Shown here: positions 37,701-46,197 of the stretch, piece after piece | Layout of the letters: every line of letters starts with the position of its first letter | Numbering within the stretch: position 1 is the stretch's first letter | DNA from: Myroides injenensis M09-0166 | GTDB taxonomy: Bacteria; Bacteroidota; Bacteroidia; Flavobacteriales; Flavobacteriaceae | Assembly: GCF_000246945.1 (NCBI RefSeq) | Contig: NZ_BAEX01000013.1 | Location: forward strand, 1-48,602 | Length of the DNA stretch: 48,602 nt | Direction of reading: 5' to 3' | Notes under the pieces: generated by a model | The model's input: only the letters and a program-made list of their open reading frames with translations | What the model was told of the DNA's origin: nothing | The model's database searches: none | Translations under genes and position numbers: made by a program

Positions 37701-37961
37701 TCAAATAGTTTTGATGCTTCCTATGTTAAATTGAGAGAATTAAGTATAGAATATAATTTTTCTAAAAAAGTATTGGAACGTTTAAAAGTGAAAAAGTTAA
37801 GTCTTTCTTTATTTGGACGAAATCTAGCAATGCTTTCAAACTTTCCGTTGTTTGATCCAGAAACAGCAGCATTAAATGGAGGAAGTATGATGCCAGGAGT
37901 AGAAATGGGACAAATGCCATCAGCAGCAACGTATGGATTTAATTTAAAAATTGAAATTTAA
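34719..37961 (+). CDS. SusC/RagA-family TonB-linked outer-membrane transporter
   Basis: The 1080-residue protein has a signal peptide (MKKVRRKSQFVFFILGALSL, to about residue 27), a carboxypeptidase-regulatory domain (about 48-125, KLSGQVVASDGTSLPGATIQ), the SusC motif NEVVVTALGIKREEKQLGYS, and a plug with YGSRASNGVLMITTKSG, followed by a large barrel. It pairs with the SusD lipoprotein 16 bases downstream; together they import a bound ligand in a lid-on-barrel manner. A metallophosphoesterase follows, so a phosphorylated ligand is a reasonable inference. No sigma/anti-sigma pair or glycosidase is adjacent. Confidence 0.95.
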   Translation: MKKVRRKSQFVFFILGALSLCNYSVFASSSEALHATNKKNQIFDQVRNFKLSGQVVASDGTSLPGATIQVLNKNIAVASDIDGKFFIDINDDLSSVDIEVSFIGFKSQVLRVKAGDFVKVQLKEVDNLLNEVVVTALGIKREEKQLGYSQQTLNSENIDRARSNNWSDALKGKVAGLSMVSASSGPMNSSQIKLRGDRSLDLSQNAALVVVDGVIMNSDLWSSGANEAYIGTDAPVDYGNGIADLNPDDIESITVLKGPGAAALYGSRASNGVLMITTKSGKKNTGLGVSFNSNVSFDVIQRWPKYQYEYGQGNGKSFNKAGDAYYSYGLSEDGANTGSTSSAFGPKFDGQYFFQYDPLTESQGAERTLWRPYKNNIKDFWRTGMTMTNTLSFSGGNDKGSIRTTVTNSKNEWIMPNTGFDRTSISTKAKYKVSKSVTVNANVGYTNRKSDNLPGTGYGNHTISYFMIFQNPNVDLDWYRPIWKKDYYQTDQIHPFSSYIENPYLIAYETTNPINTNTITGSLSTDIEITPKLKLMLRGSLNSRNDKREQRRPYSTTKFGKGYFRTQQINFQEINTDFLLSYTENDSDIFTYSASIGGNMLDSKYHDVSAYVDGLVTPGVYMLSNGRNNAIANVSDRDYKVNSLYGMGSIGYKNKVFLDATLRNDWSSTLQKGNWSFMYPSFNTSFILSEIFNLPAIIDYSKLRFSASEVGNGTVPYQTLKYYNNSAFASSATSPTTLHNSNLKPEKTRSFELGYEQRMFKNRFGFDVTLYETKTKNQIITVPLNYVTGFNKAIINAGDIRNRGIELVVNGTPVKNKNFRWDTTLNWAKNDNKILSLAEDFNGGDQQVLAQSGTVSIIGKVGGSTGDMYGYKFVRNDQGQIIYNDKGLPVQAKEIEYLGSAYADWSMGWTNTFKYKNVTLSFTIDGQYGGKVYSQSHHKMSEQGKLQHTLYGREQGYIIGDGVVLNTDGSYSPNTTKVNPADYYAEYYRRANVESNSFDASYVKLRELSIEYNFSKKVLERLKVKKLSLSLFGRNLAMLSNFPLFDPETAALNGGSMMPGVEMGQMPSAATYGFNLKIEI

Positions 37962-37977
37962 TTAAAGATAAACTACA

Positions 37978-39426
37978 ATGAAATTAAAATATATAATTAC
38001 TGTATTTATAGCTACAATGTTGGGTGTAGTATCATGTACATCAGATTTTGAAGAGAAAAATATAGATCCTAACCGCTTGCAACAAATAAGTCCAGCTACA
38101 TTGTTAAATCCTATTATTTATGAGGTAGCTACACATGGAATGTACAGAAGCTGGTCTCACAATAATCATTTAATGCAAGATATTGTTGATTATCCTAGTA
38201 ATGTCAAAGGTCTACAACGATATGATTTGTCAGATGATGTAGGTTCTTCTTCATGGAATACTTACTATAGATGGCTTAAAAATGCTAGAGATATGGAGGC
38301 TGAAGCAATAAAATCTCAAGATCCAAACTATGAAGCTATCGCTATTACACTTAAAGTTTGGATTGCTTCTAATCTAACGGATATTTTTGGTGCTATCCCA
38401 TATAAAGATGCTTCAAAAGGGGAAGATAAGATACTCTATCCAAAATTTGATAAACAAGAAGAGGTTTATGATCTTTTAATTGCTGATTTAGAGCGTGCTA
38501 ATAGCCTTTATGATGTAAAAAGGCAATTGAAATTTAATCCGGATATCTTGTTTGTTAAAAGCGATACCTATTTCCAGAGTTGGCAAAAATTTACTAATAG
38601 TTTGTATTTAAGGCTGCTTTTGCGCATTTCTAATCGTACTGAGAAAAAGAGTTATGAAAAAATGATAACAGTTTTTAATGATCCAGTTAAATACCCTGTT
38701 ATTGCAAATAATGACGAGTCAGTAATTCTATCTATTACTGGGGTTACACCAAATGTTTCGCCATGGAGTAGACTACAAGATTTTACTTTAAGTAAAAAGA
38801 TGGCTTCTTTCTTTTTGGATAATTTAAACAATATGAAAGATCCTCGTCGAGCTTTTTATGCTACAGAAGCTTATAGAGTGGAAGGAAAAAAGCAAATTAA
38901 AATAGGATACAAAGGTATTCCTAGTGCATGGGATGGTGATGATTCACAATTTGATTATGAAGCTTCTACCTTAAATAAGATAATTGCTGATAATCCTACT
39001 AAAGCACCAATTTTGAGTTACGCAGAAATTTTGTTTATGAAAGCTGAATTAGCACAAAAAGGTTATTTGTCAGATGCTAAAGGTTATTATGAACAGGGCG
39101 TTATATCCGCAATGTCTTTATTAGGGATTCAAGTTCCAGTTGATTATTTTAATAATGATTTCACTAGGTATGATAATACACTTGAACGCATAATGCTTCA
39201 GAAGTATTATGCACTTTATATGAATGATTATCAGCAATGGTTTGAATATAAACGTACAGGTTTTCCAGTCTTGCCAAAAACTAAATCAATGTTGAATGAT
39301 GGCATTATGCCAAGTCGTTTTCCTTATCCACTTTCAATCAGAACTCAGAATAAGGTTGAGTATGAAAAGATTATAAGTGAAATGGGAGGAGATAATATTA
39401 ATATAAAAATGTGGTGGCAAAATTAA
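37978..39426 (+). CDS. SusD/RagB-family surface lipoprotein
   Basis: The 482-residue protein has a lipoprotein signal with lipid-modified C20 (GVVSCTSDFEEKN). The acidic residues just after Cys match the flavobacterial surface-export signal type. SusD features include the N-terminal SSWNTYYRWLKNARDM, the ATTTLKVW-like helical TPR core (AIAITLKVWIASNLTDIFGAIPY) and the C-terminal LQKYYALYMNDYQQWFEYKRTGFP. It is of the SusD/RagB_2-like length. It acts as the lid over the SusC barrel encoded directly upstream. Confidence 0.93.
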   Translation: MKLKYIITVFIATMLGVVSCTSDFEEKNIDPNRLQQISPATLLNPIIYEVATHGMYRSWSHNNHLMQDIVDYPSNVKGLQRYDLSDDVGSSSWNTYYRWLKNARDMEAEAIKSQDPNYEAIAITLKVWIASNLTDIFGAIPYKDASKGEDKILYPKFDKQEEVYDLLIADLERANSLYDVKRQLKFNPDILFVKSDTYFQSWQKFTNSLYLRLLLRISNRTEKKSYEKMITVFNDPVKYPVIANNDESVILSITGVTPNVSPWSRLQDFTLSKKMASFFLDNLNNMKDPRRAFYATEAYRVEGKKQIKIGYKGIPSAWDGDDSQFDYEASTLNKIIADNPTKAPILSYAEILFMKAELAQKGYLSDAKGYYEQGVISAMSLLGIQVPVDYFNNDFTRYDNTLERIMLQKYYALYMNDYQQWFEYKRTGFPVLPKTKSMLNDGIMPSRFPYPLSIRTQNKVEYEKIISEMGGDNINIKMWWQN

Positions 39427-39435
39427 ATTTACACA

Positions 39436-40950
39436 ATGAGTTCTAGAAGAAATTTTATAAAAAATATAGCACTAACTGCTAGTGGTGCATCTCTGCTTGC
39501 TACAGATTCAGTACAAGCCTCAGTATTTAGTAGTGAAATGAATTATAGTATAGGAGGTACTACTTCTTTTCGACCAATTTTAATTAAAGGAAGAGTAACT
39601 GCAAATGGTAAAGGAATTTCGAATGTTTCTGTTTCAGATGGAATAACAGTTACTCGTACAGATAAGAATGGTAATTATTCTTTTTTATCTCATTCGCTAA
39701 GAGATTTTGTTTTTATCTCAATACCCTCAGGATATCAAATTAAACAACAGAAAAATGGTTCAGCTGATTTCTTTTTTCGCATTAATAAGCAAAAAGATAA
39801 AAATAAGTTTGAGTTTGTTTTAACTCCATTATTGGATTCAGATAATACACATCACTTCTTAGTATTGGCAGATCCTCAGATCCAAAAAGTGGAAGAAGCA
39901 GAAGAACTGTTAAATGTAACAATTCCAGATGTTCAAAAGACGATAAAGGAAATAGATAGCTCTAATATTTTTGGAATAGGATGCGGTGATTTGATATGGG
40001 ATAAACATGAGTTATTTGATAGTTATAATGAGGCTGTAAGAAGGAGCCAAATTCCTTTCTTTCAGGTGATAGGTAATCATGATGTTGATTTAGGCATGCG
40101 ATCCGACGAAAAAACAGGTATTACTTTTAGCAGTATGTATGGACCTCAATATTATTCGTTTAATAGAGGAGAAGTGCATTATGTTATCTTAGATGATGTT
40201 TTTTTTATAGGAAAAGGCAAAGAGTATATAGGGTATATTACAGAAGAGCAGTTAGCCTGGCTAGAAGCAGATTTACTAAATGTACCAAAAGGCTCAACAG
40301 TTGTTGTAGCGCAACATATTCCATCAATTACTGGATACTTTGACAGAAATCCTAAGAGTAATTCACTAGGAGCTATGGTAAGTAACCGAGAACATCTCTA
40401 TAAAATTTTAGAAGGTTATAATGCGCACTTAATGTCTGGGCACACACATTTTAATGAAAATATAGTAATGTCAGATTCGTTATTTGAGCATTGTCATGGT
40501 ACGGTTTGTGGAGCTTGGTGGAGTGGTCCAATATGTTCTGATGGTACTCCTAATGGCTACGGTGTATATAAAGTCAATGGCTCTAATCTAGAGTGGTATT
40601 ATAAGGGTACAGATTTAGACAAAAACAATCAGTTTAGAGTTTATAAAAAAGGAGAACATCCAGATTATAAAGAATGTTGGAGTGTCAATATTTGGAATTG
40701 GGATCCACAGTGGGAAGCTTATTGGTACGAAGATGGAATCCGAAAAGGGGAGTTAGTACAAGTTGTAGGGAGAGATTCTCTAAGTATAAAACTTCATGAA
40801 GGACCTAAATTACCAGAAAAAAGAAAATGGGTAGAACCAGAATTAACTAATCATTTGTTTTTGTTCACTCCTTCAAAAAATAGTAAATCTATAGTTGTAG
40901 AAGTAAAAGACAGATTTGGAAATATCTTTAGTGAGATGTTTAGTTTGTAA
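39436..40950 (+). CDS. Exported calcineurin-like metallophosphoesterase (three-domain type)
   Basis: The 504-residue protein starts with a twin-arginine type signal (SRRNFIKNIALTASGASLL). An N-terminal beta domain (about 45-130, KGRVTANGKGISNVSVSDG) precedes the calcineurin-fold catalytic domain and a C-terminal domain (about 355-500). Metal-site motifs are D146 in LADPQ (the usual DxH has Gln at 148), D185 in GCGDLIWD, GNHD (213-216), H294 in QHIPS and GHTH (335-338). The MetallophosN/Metallophos/MetallophosC layout is common beside SusCD genes. It lies 9 bases after susD, so a phosphate ester captured by SusCD may be hydrolysed in the periplasm. The substrate is unknown. Confidence 0.9.
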   Translation: MSSRRNFIKNIALTASGASLLATDSVQASVFSSEMNYSIGGTTSFRPILIKGRVTANGKGISNVSVSDGITVTRTDKNGNYSFLSHSLRDFVFISIPSGYQIKQQKNGSADFFFRINKQKDKNKFEFVLTPLLDSDNTHHFLVLADPQIQKVEEAEELLNVTIPDVQKTIKEIDSSNIFGIGCGDLIWDKHELFDSYNEAVRRSQIPFFQVIGNHDVDLGMRSDEKTGITFSSMYGPQYYSFNRGEVHYVILDDVFFIGKGKEYIGYITEEQLAWLEADLLNVPKGSTVVVAQHIPSITGYFDRNPKSNSLGAMVSNREHLYKILEGYNAHLMSGHTHFNENIVMSDSLFEHCHGTVCGAWWSGPICSDGTPNGYGVYKVNGSNLEWYYKGTDLDKNNQFRVYKKGEHPDYKECWSVNIWNWDPQWEAYWYEDGIRKGELVQVVGRDSLSIKLHEGPKLPEKRKWVEPELTNHLFLFTPSKNSKSIVVEVKDRFGNIFSEMFSL

Positions 40951-40960
40951 ATGTAGGAGA

Positions 40961-40996
40961 AAAGGCTGCTGAGGAATTATCTGAGGCAGTCTTTTT
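40961..40996 (+). terminator. Terminator of the SusCD-phosphoesterase operon
   Basis: AAAGGCTGC (40961-40969) pairs with GCAGTCTTT (40986-40994, one G-U) around a 16-base loop and is followed by a T tract. Confidence 0.7.
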
Positions 40997-41240
40997 GATT
41001 TTAAGATTATGGTTGAGTTGAGATAACTTAAAAGTCAAATATCTCAATTATTTAAGAAGCTCACTTAGCTTCATAATATTCGGCATTTAAGTGATCGTAG
41101 AGCTTGGATTTCGTCGCCAGTTCTTCACTACATCGCACAAAATCTTCTAAGGAAGTGTTTGCCCCATTCTTGAGGGGGAAGGTGAAAAAGTTAAAGTTTT
41201 TATATGGAAATCGTCTTGATTTTTGCAAAATAAAGAAGGA

Positions 41241-41288
41241 CTATAGAAATTTTAGAATACTAAAAAGTCCAGATGACTTTATTATATT
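41241..41288 (+). repeat. Direct repeat, copy 1
   Basis: This copy contains ACTAAAAAGTCCAGATGA, shared with copy 2 at 41968-42016. In one frame it reads RNFRILKSPDDFIIL and the other copy reads RNFRKLKSPDEFMIL, so conservation at protein level hints at fragments of a former gene. Confidence 0.6.
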
Positions 41289-41455
41289 ATCACTTATCTA
41301 AATCATTACTTCCGTTTTATTTTTAAACTTTTAAAAAATTAATCATCTAATTATTAAAGGACTTTTTGAATAGAAGTGCTTAAAAATATTCATGGAATCA
41401 AGTATTCTATATATACCTTTATTACTATAGGCGATATAATTTTTTCAACAGTGCG

Positions 41456-41537
41456 TCAACAGTTCTTCAAGACTCCTTCAACAAATAGCCCTCTATATGG
41501 AGCAATCATGGCGAATTGTTGAAGAAGTGTTGAAGGA
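41456..41537. repeat. Inverted repeat with alternative pairings
   Basis: TCAACAGTTCTTCAA (41456-41470) can pair with TTGAAGAAGTGTTGA (41519-41533, one mismatch). Alternatively TCCTTCAACA (41474-41483) can pair perfectly with TGTTGAAGGA (41528-41537). Each arm holds two copies of a TTCAACA-type motif, an architecture like the element at 15580-15671 although the sequence differs. Confidence 0.55.
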
Positions 41538-41967
41538 TTTAGCTCTAAGGCTTATGAATACTGGCTTTGGCAAGTATTCCAATTTTTACGGATTAGATTG
41601 TTTTTGTTATAAAGTATTGTTATTTAGTTAGATATGTTTTTTAGGGTTAAAAAAAAGTGAGGTGTTTTTTTATTTGTACTGACATTTAAAATGATAATAT
41701 AAAAACTCATATCCTATTGATGTGCAAAGGATCTATTTGATATAGAAATCTATTTTGAAAATATAACTATTAGTTAATTAGTGCTGCACTACTCCTATTA
41801 GGATTGTTTATTAATGCTGATACTGGGGGGCATTTACTGAAGATTAGAAAGATGTACTAGTAAAAGAACTAATGCTTGGTGAGATAGCTTTTGTTCTTTA
41901 TGTTATAAAATCGATACCACATTATCATTAGGATGATATGGAATTTAATGGACTTTATCGTTATAGT

Positions 41968-42016
41968 TCTAAAGAAATTTCAGAAAACTAAAAAGTCCAG
42001 ATGAGTTTATGATATT
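41968..42016 (+). repeat. Direct repeat, copy 2
   Basis: This is the second copy of the segment at 41241-41288, about 730 bases away, with roughly one difference in eight bases. A stop codon lies immediately before the conserved reading frame here. Confidence 0.6.
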
Positions 42017-42347
42017 GATCTGTATTAATTGTATATCGTACTGCTAATATTACTATTAAATAAATGATGGTCAAGATTAAGCTGTTTTTGTAAATGGAAG
42101 AATCTCTAAAGTGTGTTTATCTGTTTTAGATCAAAACTCTATACATTATTAAATTGAAAAATATTGTTTGAAATACAAGATTGTTAAGTTATTAATAAAA
42201 GAGAAAATGCGGAAATAATTTTAAAAAGTAGTATATGTTTTTATTGAATAAAGTGAGTAATTTATAATGTTATCTTAAAAAATAAGTATAAAATAGTAGA
42301 GATTCTAAAATACTTCAAATAAATTTTTCAATGTAAAGTAGATGTAC

Positions 42348-42413
42348 TACTTTTGTTTTTCCACAGTAGTGTGGGTTATTGAAATAGTCTGTATTTTAAG
42401 CGGTAGCACCGCT
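42348..42413 (+). promoter_or_regulatory. pdhA promoter and structured leader
   Basis: TACTTTTG (42348-42355) is a good -7 element without a TTG at the right distance. The leader of about 70 bases holds two small hairpins: CCACA/TGTGG (42361-42374) and AGCGGT/ACCGCT (42399-42413). Neither has a T tract. Confidence 0.5.
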
Positions 42414-42431
42414 GATGAAAAGTAAAGTCAT

Positions 42432-43430
42432 ATGAAAGAAATTACAAAAGAAGTTTATCTAAAATGGTATGAAGACATGCTATTTTGGAGAAAGTTTGAA
42501 GACAAACTTGCCGCTTTATATATCCAACAAAAAGTAAGAGGATTTTTACATTTATATAATGGGCAAGAAGCTGTTTTGGCTGGAGCTTTACACGCAATGG
42601 ATAAGTCTAAAGATAAGATGATTACTGCGTACAGAAACCATCCACAGCCAATAGGATTAGGTGTTGATCCTAAAAAAGTTATGGCTGAGTTATTAGGTAA
42701 AGGTACTGGTACATCTCAAGGTTTAGGTGGATCTATGCATATCTTTTCAAAAGAGCATAACTTCTTTGGTGGACATGGAATTGTAGGAGGTCAGATTCCT
42801 CTAGGAGCTGGATTAGCTTTCGCTGATAAATATTTTGATAGAAAAGCAGTTACAATGTGCTATTTTGGTGATGGTGCTGCTCGTCAAGGTTCTTTACACG
42901 AAACATTTAATATGGCTATGAATTGGAAATTACCAGTTGTATTCGTTATTGAAAATAATGGATATGCGATGGGTACTTCAGTTGAGCGTACTGCTAACCA
43001 TACAGATGTTTGGAAGTTAGGGTTAGGATATGAAATGCCTTGTGGTCCAGTGGATGGAATGAATCCAGTAAAAGTTGCTGAGGCAATGTATGAAGCTATT
43101 GAAAGAGCTCGTCGTGGAGATGGTCCTACATTATTAGAAATGAAAACATATAGATATAGAGGTCACTCTATGTCAGATGCTCAACACTACCGCACAAAAG
43201 AAGAAGTAGAAGAGTACAAAAAAATAGATCCAATTACTCAAGTTTTAGATGTAATTAAAGCAAATGGTTACGCTACTGAGGAGGAAATTGAAGTTATAGA
43301 CCAACGAGTGAAAGATTTAGTATCTGAATGTGAGCGTTTCGCAGAGGAATCTCCTTATCCAGAGAAAAATGTAATGTACGATGTTGTGTACGAACAAGAG
43401 AATTATCCTTTTTTACCTCATAGATTATAA
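42432..43430 (+). CDS. pdhA: Pyruvate dehydrogenase E1 alpha subunit
   Basis: The 332-residue subunit binds thiamine diphosphate and decarboxylates pyruvate together with E1 beta. The ThDP motif is GDGAARQGSLHETFNMAMNW...ENNGYAMGTS (about residues 150-188); the phosphorylation-loop region RYRGHSMSDAQHYR is also present. The gene is 9 bases before the E2 gene. The E1 beta gene is not in this window, so it must be encoded elsewhere, as I recall for other flavobacteria. Confidence 0.95.
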   Translation: MKEITKEVYLKWYEDMLFWRKFEDKLAALYIQQKVRGFLHLYNGQEAVLAGALHAMDKSKDKMITAYRNHPQPIGLGVDPKKVMAELLGKGTGTSQGLGGSMHIFSKEHNFFGGHGIVGGQIPLGAGLAFADKYFDRKAVTMCYFGDGAARQGSLHETFNMAMNWKLPVVFVIENNGYAMGTSVERTANHTDVWKLGLGYEMPCGPVDGMNPVKVAEAMYEAIERARRGDGPTLLEMKTYRYRGHSMSDAQHYRTKEEVEEYKKIDPITQVLDVIKANGYATEEEIEVIDQRVKDLVSECERFAEESPYPEKNVMYDVVYEQENYPFLPHRL

Positions 43431-43439
43431 TATAAAGAT

Positions 43440-45068
43440 ATGGCAAAAGTAATTACAATGCCACGCTTAAGCGACACTATGACAGAAGGTGTTGTGGCAG
43501 CATGGTTAAAAAAAGTTGGCGATAAAGTTTCTGAGGGAGACATCCTAGCAGAAATTGAAACAGACAAAGCAACAATGGAATTCGAAGCATTTGATGCTGG
43601 TACATTGTTATATATTGGATTACAGGAAGGAGAATCTGCACCAGTTGATTCATTGCTAGCTATTATAGGAAATGAAGGAGAAGATATTTCTGCACTAATT
43701 GGTGGTAATTCAGTTGCTCCAGCTCAGGAAGCTGTTGCTAATTCTGTAGAAGAAAAAGTGGAAGCTCCTGCACCTAAAGCTGCGGCTTTACCAGAAGGAA
43801 TAAAAATTGTTACTATGCCTCGTCTTAGTGATACGATGACTGATGGAACTGTTGCTACTTGGATTAAGAAAGTAGGGGATAAGGTTAATGAAGGTGATAT
43901 TTTAGCAGAAATTGAAACGGATAAAGCAACAATGGAGTTTGAAGCTTTTGAAGCAGGTACTTTATTGTATGTTGGAATTCAAGAAGGTGAATCAGCTCCT
44001 GTGGATAGCGTTTTAGCTATCTTAGGACCTGAAGGAACTGATATCTCTGGTGTTTTAGAAAATATAAAAAATGGAGCTTCGACTACTGATGAAGCGCCAG
44101 CTCAGCAAGAATCTGTTAAAGTAGAAACAGCGCAACCTACAGAGGTTACTCCTACTACAGTATCAACAGGAAGAGTATTTGTTTCTCCATTGGCTAAGAA
44201 AATTGCTGAAGAAAAAGGAATAAATATTAATGAGGTTAAAGGAACAGGTGAAAATGGACGTATCATCAAAAGAGATATTGAAAATTTCGTTCCTGCAACT
44301 AAAGCGGCTCCAGCTCCGACAGCAGTAGCAGATGCAAAAGCAACAACATCTACTCCAGAAGTAAAACCTTTTGTACCAGTAGGGGAAGTTAGTTTTGAAG
44401 AGGTTAAGAACTCTCAAATGCGTAAAACTATAGCTCGTCGCTTAGGTGAGTCTAAGTTTACTGCACCACATTATTATTTGACTATTGAGATCAATATGGA
44501 TGATGCAATGGCAGCTCGTAAGACAATTAATGAGTTACCTGATACAAAAGTGTCATTTAATGATATGGTTGTGAAAGCATGTGCAATGGCATTGCGTAAA
44601 CACCCTCAAGTAAATACTCAATGGAAGGATGATGTAACAGTTTATAATCACCACATTAGTGTTGGTGTAGCTGTAGCTGTAGAAGATGGTTTAGTAGTAC
44701 CAGTTTTACCATTTACAGATCAAATGTCACTTACTCAAATTGGTGGAAAAGTAAAAGAATTAGCGGTAAAAGCTAAATCAAAAAAACTTACGCCTGCAGA
44801 GATGGAGGGAAGTACATTTACTGTATCTAATTTAGGTATGTTTGGTATTCAATCTTTTACATCTATCATCAATCAACCAAACTCTTCTATTTTATCAGTA
44901 GGAGCGATTGTGGAGAAACCAGTTGTTAAGAATGGACAAATCGTTGTAGGTAATACAATGACTGTTACTCTAGCTTGTGACCACAGAACAGTGGATGGTG
45001 CTACAGGAGCACAATTCTTACAAACATTAAGAAGTTATATAGAGAACCCAGTAACTATGCTGGCATAA
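43440..45068 (+). CDS. pdhC: Pyruvate dehydrogenase E2, dihydrolipoamide acetyltransferase
   Basis: The 542-residue enzyme has two lipoyl domains (about 1-80 and 122-200) with lipoylated lysines K43 and K162, both in EIETDKATMEFEAF. Next come an Ala/Pro linker, a peripheral subunit-binding domain (about 243-282, FVSPLAKKIAEEKGININEV) and another linker. The catalytic acyltransferase domain has H515 in DHRTVDGATG. It transfers acetyl groups to CoA and forms the complex core. The two lipoyl domains are nearly identical, indicating internal duplication. A terminator follows. Confidence 0.96.
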   Translation: MAKVITMPRLSDTMTEGVVAAWLKKVGDKVSEGDILAEIETDKATMEFEAFDAGTLLYIGLQEGESAPVDSLLAIIGNEGEDISALIGGNSVAPAQEAVANSVEEKVEAPAPKAAALPEGIKIVTMPRLSDTMTDGTVATWIKKVGDKVNEGDILAEIETDKATMEFEAFEAGTLLYVGIQEGESAPVDSVLAILGPEGTDISGVLENIKNGASTTDEAPAQQESVKVETAQPTEVTPTTVSTGRVFVSPLAKKIAEEKGININEVKGTGENGRIIKRDIENFVPATKAAPAPTAVADAKATTSTPEVKPFVPVGEVSFEEVKNSQMRKTIARRLGESKFTAPHYYLTIEINMDDAMAARKTINELPDTKVSFNDMVVKACAMALRKHPQVNTQWKDDVTVYNHHISVGVAVAVEDGLVVPVLPFTDQMSLTQIGGKVKELAVKAKSKKLTPAEMEGSTFTVSNLGMFGIQSFTSIINQPNSSILSVGAIVEKPVVKNGQIVVGNTMTVTLACDHRTVDGATGAQFLQTLRSYIENPVTMLA

Positions 45069-45085
45069 TCTTATTGATTTATATG

Positions 45086-45117
45086 AAAAAAGCTCACTTT
45101 CTAAGTGGGCTTTTTTT
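45086..45117 (+). terminator. pdhAC terminator
   Basis: AAAAAAGCTCACTT (45086-45099) pairs with AAGTGGGCTTTTTT (45103-45116, one G-U) around TCT, ending in a T7 run. Confidence 0.9.
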
Positions 45118-45221
45118 GTTTTTGCCTGTAGAAGTAGTCTGTAATATTATAATATGATTATAATAACAACATAACTCTTTTTATTCAACCGTAATTACTG
45201 TATTCTATGACAATAAATTTC

Positions 45222-45250
45222 TTTGTTATATTGGTAATTTCGTATTTTTG
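45222..45250 (+). promoter_or_regulatory. Promoter of the M28 peptidase operon
   Basis: TTTG (45222-45225), 17 bases, then TATTTTTG (45243-45250) matches the consensus. The predicted start near 45257 is 10 bases before the ATG at 45267 and excludes a start codon at 45207. Confidence 0.7.
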
Positions 45251-45266
45251 GGTAAAATTAAATAAC

Positions 45267-46196
45267 ATGCGTTTAAATAGTGTTTTATTGTCATTATTAC
45301 TAGTTGGCTGTTCTGCAACTAACGTAGTAAAAGATAATAAAGTGTATGTCGATCAAGAGTCAATATCTAATACAGTGTATTATCTTGCATCCGATAGTTT
45401 GAAAGGGAGAGATACTGGAAGTGAAGGAAATCATTTAGCAGCAAATTACTTGTCAAGTAAATTAAAAGAATATGGTATTCAACCATTTTTTAGTTCATAT
45501 AATGATACATTGAGTAATGTTGTTGATACTTGGAATGTTGTAGGTGTAATTCCGGGAAAAGATAAAACTTTAAAGGACGAAGTAGTTCTTTTGGGAGCTC
45601 ACTATGATCATATAGGAATTCAACCAGCAATAGATGGTGACAGTATCGCAAATGGAGCAAATGATAACGCTGCAGGTACAGCTGTTTTATTAGAATTAGC
45701 TCGTAATTTGAGTAGAGATAATAAACGTACAGTGATGATTGCATTTTTTTCTGGAGAAGAAAAAGGATTATGGGGATCTAAACATTTAGCAAAACGATTA
45801 AAGGAATCAAATGTAAATGTAGTTTCAATGTTAAACTTCGAAATGCTTGGTTTGGCTATGAAACGTGATTATATGACTTACTTAACTGGTTATGAAGAGT
45901 CTAATTTAGGCGAAAAGATAAACGAATTAGGGGGTGAATCGTTAGTAGGTAAATTTGATAAAGCAGAAGAATATCAATTGTTCAAACGTTCAGATAATTA
46001 TCCTTTTTATTTAGAATTTAAAATACCAAGTCAAAGTTTTAGTTCTTTTGACTTTGAAAATTATGAATATTATCATCACGTAAAAGATGAAGCTCATTTA
46101 ATGGATTATGATTTTATGCATTCTTTTACGGAGAAGATGATTCCGGTAGTAAATAAATTAGTGAATCTACCACAAGGTGAAATAAGATTGAAATAA
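45267..46196 (+). CDS. M28-family metallopeptidase lipoprotein
   Basis: The protein of about 309 residues has a lipoprotein signal with lipobox LVGC (C15). The M28 zinc site is visible: GAHYDHIG (His), GANDNAAGTAVLLEL (Asp), SGEEKGLWGS (Glu pair), followed by the later Asp/His region (LNFEMLGL, YHHVKDEAHLMD). It is probably an aminopeptidase in the periplasm or on the cell surface. The start at 45267 follows from the promoter and the lipoprotein signal. The next gene starts two bases after the stop, indicating an operon with the SDR, SprT-like and ManC genes. Confidence 0.9.
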   Translation: MRLNSVLLSLLLVGCSATNVVKDNKVYVDQESISNTVYYLASDSLKGRDTGSEGNHLAANYLSSKLKEYGIQPFFSSYNDTLSNVVDTWNVVGVIPGKDKTLKDEVVLLGAHYDHIGIQPAIDGDSIANGANDNAAGTAVLLELARNLSRDNKRTVMIAFFSGEEKGLWGSKHLAKRLKESNVNVVSMLNFEMLGLAMKRDYMTYLTGYEESNLGEKINELGGESLVGKFDKAEEYQLFKRSDNYPFYLEFKIPSQSFSSFDFENYEYYHHVKDEAHLMDYDFMHSFTEKMIPVVNKLVNLPQGEIRLK

Positions 46197-46197
46197 T

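Larger units (their letters stand above)
40951..42431. other. 1.48-kb gene-poor region
   Basis: After the terminator at 40961 there is no convincing gene. A 65-codon ORF (41104-41301) has no recognisable family. The region contains an inverted-repeat element (41456-41537), two related 45-50-base segments (near 41241 and 41968) that look like remnants of a duplicated sequence, and the pdhA promoter and leader. Its frequent stops suggest decayed DNA. No intact mobile element was seen. Confidence 0.6.

Noticed and set aside
41104-41301. 65-codon plus-strand ORF after the SusCD operon
   Set aside because: No recognisable family, no promoter, low-complexity composition, and its 3' part coincides with a repeat fragment. 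It is more likely a remnant than a gene.
45207-45266. N-terminal extension of the M28 peptidase
   Set aside because: It lies upstream of and over a good promoter, and would move the lipoprotein signal away from the N-terminus.
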